From: Prochlorococcus sp. AG-409-P03
Lineage (GTDB): Bacteria > Cyanobacteriota > Cyanobacteriia > PCC-6307 > Cyanobiaceae
NCBI GenBank assembly: GCA_003215295.1
Contig: QCKN01000005.1
Span: 22,019-86,018, forward strand
Direction: 5' to 3'
DNA length: 64,000 nucleotides
A program made the translations under genes and the position numbers. Shown one piece after another: positions 60,329 through 64,000 of this stretch. The notes beneath the pieces were generated by a model. That model searched no databases. It was not told the origin of the DNA and worked only from the letters and a program-made list of their open reading frames with translations. Numbering within the stretch: position 1 is the first letter of the stretch; each line of letters begins with the position of its first letter.

Positions 60329-60370
60329 AAAGCATTTAAGGGATTCAGTCAAACCCAGTTCTTAAGGCTT

Positions 60371-60553
60371 ATGGATTCTGACTCCAAGAGAGATCTTAAT
60401 CAGTTGATCCAGCCGGTGAGTAAAGGAGAGCTGAATTCATGGAGGCGAGGATTTACACCCCAGGCAGAAATTTGGAATGGAAGGATGGCTATGTTTGGCC
60501 TTGCCTTTGGATTGGGTCTTTTGATTCTTATGCGCTCTAGTTTGGGTAATTAA
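60371..60553 (+). CDS. High-light-inducible (Hli/ELIP-like) chlorophyll-binding protein
   Basis: 60 residues, one membrane helix carrying the chlorophyll-binding motif AEIWNGRMAMFGLAFGLGLLI (glutamate, NGR and methionine of the light-harvesting first helix). Polar N-terminal extension of about 25 residues. Hli proteins protect photosystems under stress. It follows tsaD by 42 bp; no separate promoter or early terminator is obvious, so it may be read through from tsaD. Confidence 0.9.
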   Translation: MDSDSKRDLNQLIQPVSKGELNSWRRGFTPQAEIWNGRMAMFGLAFGLGLLILMRSSLGN

Positions 60554-60619
60554 TACTTACCTGAGATTACTGTTAATCCTTGCATTACAAAACAAATTAG
60601 ACGTTCAAGATTTAGAAAA

Positions 60620-61168
60620 ATGAGCCGAATTTCCTATCTAGATTCTCAGGCTAAATTTAACTCTTCTGGTCAGTACCGTTGGTCATTACAACGAAGAATT
60701 AGTAGAAGCTCTCGGAAAATTATTTTTATTGGACTAAACCCTTCCAATGCTGATGTATCTAGGGATGATGCCACTTTGAGGCGAATTACAGGGTTTTGCC
60801 GGTGTTGGGGGTATGGGATTTTGGTGGTTGCAAATTTGTTCGCAAGGGTTAGCACCACTCCCCAATTCCTTAAGCGGTGTAATGAACCTATTGGTCAATG
60901 TAACGATAAGGAATTGTTGGGGTTCTTTTTAAAGTGGTCTAAGAGTCCTCTTTGGGATATTTGGCTTGGTTGGGGAGCTAATGGTTCTTTATTCAATCGC
61001 AACGTTGAAGTGATGAGCTTGATGAAAAGTTTTTGGGATAAAAGGACTTCTGAATTCCCTAAAGCATCTGGCCCATTAACTCTGGGCGTGACTTTAAATG
61101 GGCACCCTTGTCACCCTTTATATCTTCCAACTAGTTCAGTTCTTAAACCATTCTCTTGGTCGTATTGA
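60620..61168 (+). CDS. DUF1643 protein
   Basis: 182-residue soluble protein. The core IIFIGLNPSNADVSRDDATLRRI, then GYGILVVANLFARVST and a C-terminal HPCHPLYLP segment, is the DUF1643 family pattern. The family occurs sporadically in bacteria and in phage or mobile contexts; function is unknown. It follows hli by 66 bp on the same strand. The 268 bp after it contain no gene I can support; the 66-residue track ORF there is doubtful. Confidence 0.8.
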   Translation: MSRISYLDSQAKFNSSGQYRWSLQRRISRSSRKIIFIGLNPSNADVSRDDATLRRITGFCRCWGYGILVVANLFARVSTTPQFLKRCNEPIGQCNDKELLGFFLKWSKSPLWDIWLGWGANGSLFNRNVEVMSLMKSFWDKRTSEFPKASGPLTLGVTLNGHPCHPLYLPTSSVLKPFSWSY

Positions 61169-61436
61169 CTCTTCTTTGGTTTAAGCCAATTCTCGAGATC
61201 TCTCCCTCTACTCAGAACTTTTCCTTATTGAGGACTTGTGAAGAATTAATTTGCATTCATACCAGTAGGAAGGCCACTTTCCAGTTAAGCTCTTTTCAGC
61301 TATATAACGGAACCTTTAACGCTTCTATATTGGAGGATATTCAAAGTGTTGCTTAGAGAGGTTGATTGCAAGTTCCAAGTATTACTTTCAGAATTAGGAA
61401 TACTCGTGAGGGTGCGATCTCAGTTCGCGATTATCT

Positions 61437-62708
61437 ATGACACCTGAGCGGCTAGGTCTTCTTTGGGGGATCACCGTTTTCGCAGGCGCCGGGGCAAGGC
61501 TGCTTGCTGTACTCACAGGTCTTCCTGGAGTGGTTCTGTTGTTGCTTTCAGGCTTGCTTATAGGGCGTTCTGGGCTGGGGCTGGTTGAGCCCTTGGATTT
61601 AGGTCAAGGGCTCGAAATAATAGTTGGTCTTTTAGTGAGTCTTGTTCTTTTTGATGGAGGTTTGAACCTTCGTTTGCCTGGGGACACCATAAAAGCAACT
61701 GTACTGAGGATTTCACTCATAAGGCTTGTTGTTTCATTGTCATCAGTTTTGCTCGCTGCTCATTGGCTGGCGGGTTTGGGATGGTCAGTGGCAGCTGTTT
61801 ACAGCGCAATCGTTTTGGCTACAGGCCCAACTGTCGTAACACCTCTTGTTCAGCAGATTCGCCTTGCCTCACCCTTGGGCGATGTGCTTGAGGCAGAAGG
61901 TTTAGTGCTTGAACCAATTGGGGCTGTTTTGGCTTTATTGCTTTTGGAATTGTTACTTGGAGATCTTCATGGTTGGAAGGAGTTGGCTTTTGGATTGCTT
62001 GCAAGACTTGGAGGTGGAGTAATTATTGGCCTTTTTGCTGGTTGGATCCTCTCTGAGGCATTAAGACGTGTTAGGTCGGAAGACTCGGTGGGGATAAGAC
62101 TTCAAATAACTATTGGGGTTCTTTTTTTGTTGTATGGAGTGTGTGAATGGCTTTTACCGGAGTCAGGTTTGCCAGCTTCAGTTGCTGCGGGGGTCGTTGT
62201 TGGCAGAAGGCCTGCAACAGGCGCCGATAAGCTTGACCAGCTCATTAGAGAGCTTGCTCAATTGGCAATAACTATGTTGTTCCCTCTCCTGGCGGCTGAT
62301 GTGTCTTGGGGAGAGTTAAGTCCTCTTGGCTGGGGTGGAGTTACGTGTGTCCTTGTATTGATGTTGGTTGTTCGTCCTGTTGCGGTAAGCCTTGCCACTA
62401 TTGGATTGCCTTTAGATTTAAGGCAAAGATTGTTTCTTGGTTGGTTGGCTCCTCGAGGAATAGTTACAGCAGCTGTTGCGTCTCTTTTTTCAATTCGATT
62501 GGAGCAAGCAGGAGTTTTGGGTGCAGGACGTTTGCAAGGCTTGGTTTTCTTGACGATCCTTATGACTGTTGGTATTCAGGGCCTTACTGCACAGCCTCTC
62601 GCAAAGGCCTTTGGATTACTCGCTTTAGAGAAGCAAGAAGACCCTCTTGAGCAAGATAACTCAGAGGACACTAATCAATCGCTCCCTGTCTTTACTGACT
62701 CGGGCTAA
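61437..62708 (+). CDS. Na+(K+)/H+ antiporter, CPA1 family
   Basis: 423 residues, about twelve membrane helices. N-terminal [32 protein letters not shown] and [18 protein letters not shown] are CPA1/NhaP motifs; the ion site is normally an aspartate pair near the end of the fifth helix, and here that segment reads ATGPTVV rather than the usual ATDP, with the next helix offering acidic residues ([13 protein letters not shown]). Late [17 protein letters not shown] is typical. Its end overlaps the converging gltX by 48 bp. Confidence 0.88.
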   Translation: MTPERLGLLWGITVFAGAGARLLAVLTGLPGVVLLLLSGLLIGRSGLGLVEPLDLGQGLEIIVGLLVSLVLFDGGLNLRLPGDTIKATVLRISLIRLVVSLSSVLLAAHWLAGLGWSVAAVYSAIVLATGPTVVTPLVQQIRLASPLGDVLEAEGLVLEPIGAVLALLLLELLLGDLHGWKELAFGLLARLGGGVIIGLFAGWILSEALRRVRSEDSVGIRLQITIGVLFLLYGVCEWLLPESGLPASVAAGVVVGRRPATGADKLDQLIRELAQLAITMLFPLLAADVSWGELSPLGWGGVTCVLVLMLVVRPVAVSLATIGLPLDLRQRLFLGWLAPRGIVTAAVASLFSIRLEQAGVLGAGRLQGLVFLTILMTVGIQGLTAQPLAKAFGLLALEKQEDPLEQDNSEDTNQSLPVFTDSG

Positions 62709-64000
62709 GAGCCCCCAAGTGCTGATTAGATCGGGCCCCTGCATTTCACCAAGAAGTGCAGCTCGAAGGCTTTTCATAAGCAGACCTTTCTTTACACCAG
62801 CTGTTTTTGAGGTAAAAGCCAGTATTTCTTTTGCGTCTTCGCTTTTTATTCCGTCCCATGGTGAGCTATCAAGATATTCTAGGAGGGCTTGAAGAGATTC
62901 TTTAGCTCCTGATATTGAGAGCTGCTCTCTACCATCTTCTTTAAGTGCTGGTTGTTCAAAGTATGGTCGACCAAGGTTTATTCCATCATTAATTAATACT
63001 AATGATGGCTTTAGAAGTTCTACAAGAGTGAGACCCCAATTTTTGTTTGGGATTTGCCACCCTTCTCTATCCCACAAAGTCTCTAAATGGGTTAAAAGTT
63101 TTTCTGAATTCCATTCATGAATTACTTGCGAGTTTAGCCATTTGAGCTTGTCCCAGTCGAATTTCGCACCAGCCTTGTTAACTCTATTAAAACCAAACAC
63201 TTTTCCTGCTTGTTTAAGTGAAAACCTTTCCGACATTCCTTCTGGAACTGACCAGCCTAAAAGAGTCATATAGTTGGCAAGAGCTTCTGCTGTATATCCC
63301 ATTGCTTTGAATTCACTAATAGAAGTCACCCCATCTCTTTTTGAAAGTTTTTTACCTTCAGGATTAAGAATTAGAGGTGTATGGGCAAAGATTGGTTTTT
63401 GGGAACCGAGGGCTTCATAAAGAAGAATTTGCTTTGCCGTATTAGCAAGATGATCTTCGCCACGAATAACGTGGGTAATTTCCATTTCAGAGTCATCTAC
63501 AACAACAACAAGGTTGTAGAGGGGGTCTCCAATTGAGTTGGCAGTCGCTCGACGAGCGATAACCATATCCCCACCGAGATCTTGTCCACTCCATTTCATT
63601 TGCCCTCGAACAAGATCATTCCATGTGATAGAAGACTCATCTTCAATTCGAAAACGTATAACAGCCTCTCTTCCTTCTTGAATAAAAGCAGCTTCTTCTT
63701 GCTGACTTAGATGCCTATGACGGTTGTCATAGCGAGGGGCTATCCCATTTGCCTTTTGGGAATTCCTCATTGCTTCTAATTCTTCTTCAGTGGCATAGCA
63801 CCTATAAGCCAAACCGCGATCTAACAATTGTTGAATCGCATCGCAATGCTCTTTTGCTCTTTGGCTTTGGATTATGGGTTCACCGTCCCAATGCAAACCA
63901 AGCCATTCCAGTCCTTCTAGGATATTTTCGGTGTACTCGGGTTTGGATCTTTCTTTGTCGGTGTCTTCAATTCGAAGTAAAAAACTCCCTCCCTCATGAG
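62661..64000 (-). CDS. gltX: Glutamyl-tRNA synthetase, 5' end beyond window
   Basis: Charges tRNA-Glu, which in cyanobacteria also feeds chlorophyll and heme synthesis. The track lists only the part from 63896, but the frame is open to the window edge, where it reads [22 protein letters not shown]; the HIGH motif should lie just outside. The KLSKRDG motif that helps catalysis is visible ([13 protein letters not shown]), and the anticodon-binding C-terminal part is complete (ending DRERLISVL). [28 protein letters not shown] is typical. Confidence 0.95.
   Translation of the reverse strand, partial: HEGGSFLLRIEDTDKERSKPEYTENILEGLEWLGLHWDGEPIIQSQRAKEHCDAIQQLLDRGLAYRCYATEEELEAMRNSQKANGIAPRYDNRHRHLSQQEEAAFIQEGREAVIRFRIEDESSITWNDLVRGQMKWSGQDLGGDMVIARRATANSIGDPLYNLVVVVDDSEMEITHVIRGEDHLANTAKQILLYEALGSQKPIFAHTPLILNPEGKKLSKRDGVTSISEFKAMGYTAEALANYMTLLGWSVPEGMSERFSLKQAGKVFGFNRVNKAGAKFDWDKLKWLNSQVIHEWNSEKLLTHLETLWDREGWQIPNKNWGLTLVELLKPSLVLINDGINLGRPYFEQPALKEDGREQLSISGAKESLQALLEYLDSSPWDGIKSEDAKEILAFTSKTAGVKKGLLMKSLRAALLGEMQGPDLISTWGLLARVSKDRERLISVL

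Noticed and set aside
61156-61356. 66-aa ORF after DUF1643
   Set aside because: Starts at TTG inside DUF1643, no ribosome-binding site, composition unlike neighbours. It may be an eroded fragment, but I cannot support a gene.

Overview
The window looks like a stretch of chromosome from a marine picocyanobacterium of the Prochlorococcus type. It carries photosystem I genes (psaF, psaJ), cytochrome b6f genes (petA, petC), ndhB, a Hli-family chlorophyll-binding protein, a cyanobacterial AbrB regulator, a Vipp1/PspA protein, cytochrome oxidase genes and many small proteins I associate with Prochlorococcus/Synechococcus. Genes are tightly packed, often overlapping by 1-30 bp, and the sequence is moderately AT-rich. 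The base composition and the cta/ABC gene set suggest a low-light lineage, but I cannot fix the strain from sequence alone. I found no tRNA, rRNA, CRISPR array, prophage or insertion sequence.

Layout. 1-8.8 kb (minus strand): a core block pnp (cut by the window start), rpsN, rseP, serS, ycf46-like AAA ATPase, DUF177, yidC, PH-domain protein, rnpA, rpmH. 8.9-10.8 kb (minus): DUF2808 protein, aroH-type chorismate mutase, sppA. 10.8-14.7 kb (plus): a DMT permease and two glycosyltransferases (GT4 and GT39/ArnT-like). 14.7-18.3 kb: dciA-like gene, vipp1/pspA, aminotransferase, birA. 18.3-20.6 kb (minus): an orphan ABC ATPase and ndhB. 20.7-26.8 kb (plus): topA, a small lipoprotein-like gene, a DUF2232 membrane protein, cobT and a Tat-type lipoprotein, joined by short overlaps. 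26.8-29.7 kb: an iron-sulfur aldo/keto reductase, a bifunctional-nuclease-domain protein, ribE, cyAbrB. 29.8-37.7 kb: ctaCDE divergent from ctaA-ctaB, followed by an ABC-2 exporter pair and a repeat-bearing hypothetical. 37.8-45.3 kb: a second-type groEL, fabG, ispD, ldcA, ubiA-like prenyltransferase, ppx/gppA. 45.4-51 kb: an AT-rich accessory segment with an HTH protein, PhyH dioxygenase, rfbA, rfbB, a short SDR and a GT2. 51-64 kb: cobM, lgt, petA, petC, DUF3067, tatC, a small membrane protein, NFACT/RqcH, gmk, psaJ, psaF, tsaD, hli, DUF1643, a Na+/H+ antiporter and gltX (cut by the window end).

Functionally the window mixes photosynthetic and respiratory electron transport (psaF/J, petA/C, ndhB, ctaABCDE), membrane-protein biogenesis (yidC, tatC, lgt, rseP, vipp1), translation (serS, gltX, rpsN, rnpA, tsaD, NFACT), corrinoid synthesis (cobT, cobM) and envelope sugar synthesis (GT4, GT39, rfbAB, SDR, GT2). 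I see no obviously new defence or mobile system. The parts most worth following are the short SDR that sits where rmlC/rmlD would be expected, the topA-DUF2232-cobT-lipoprotein string, the Ig-like insertion in YidC, the zinc-ribbon tail on DciA, and in-frame tandem repeats in three genes.
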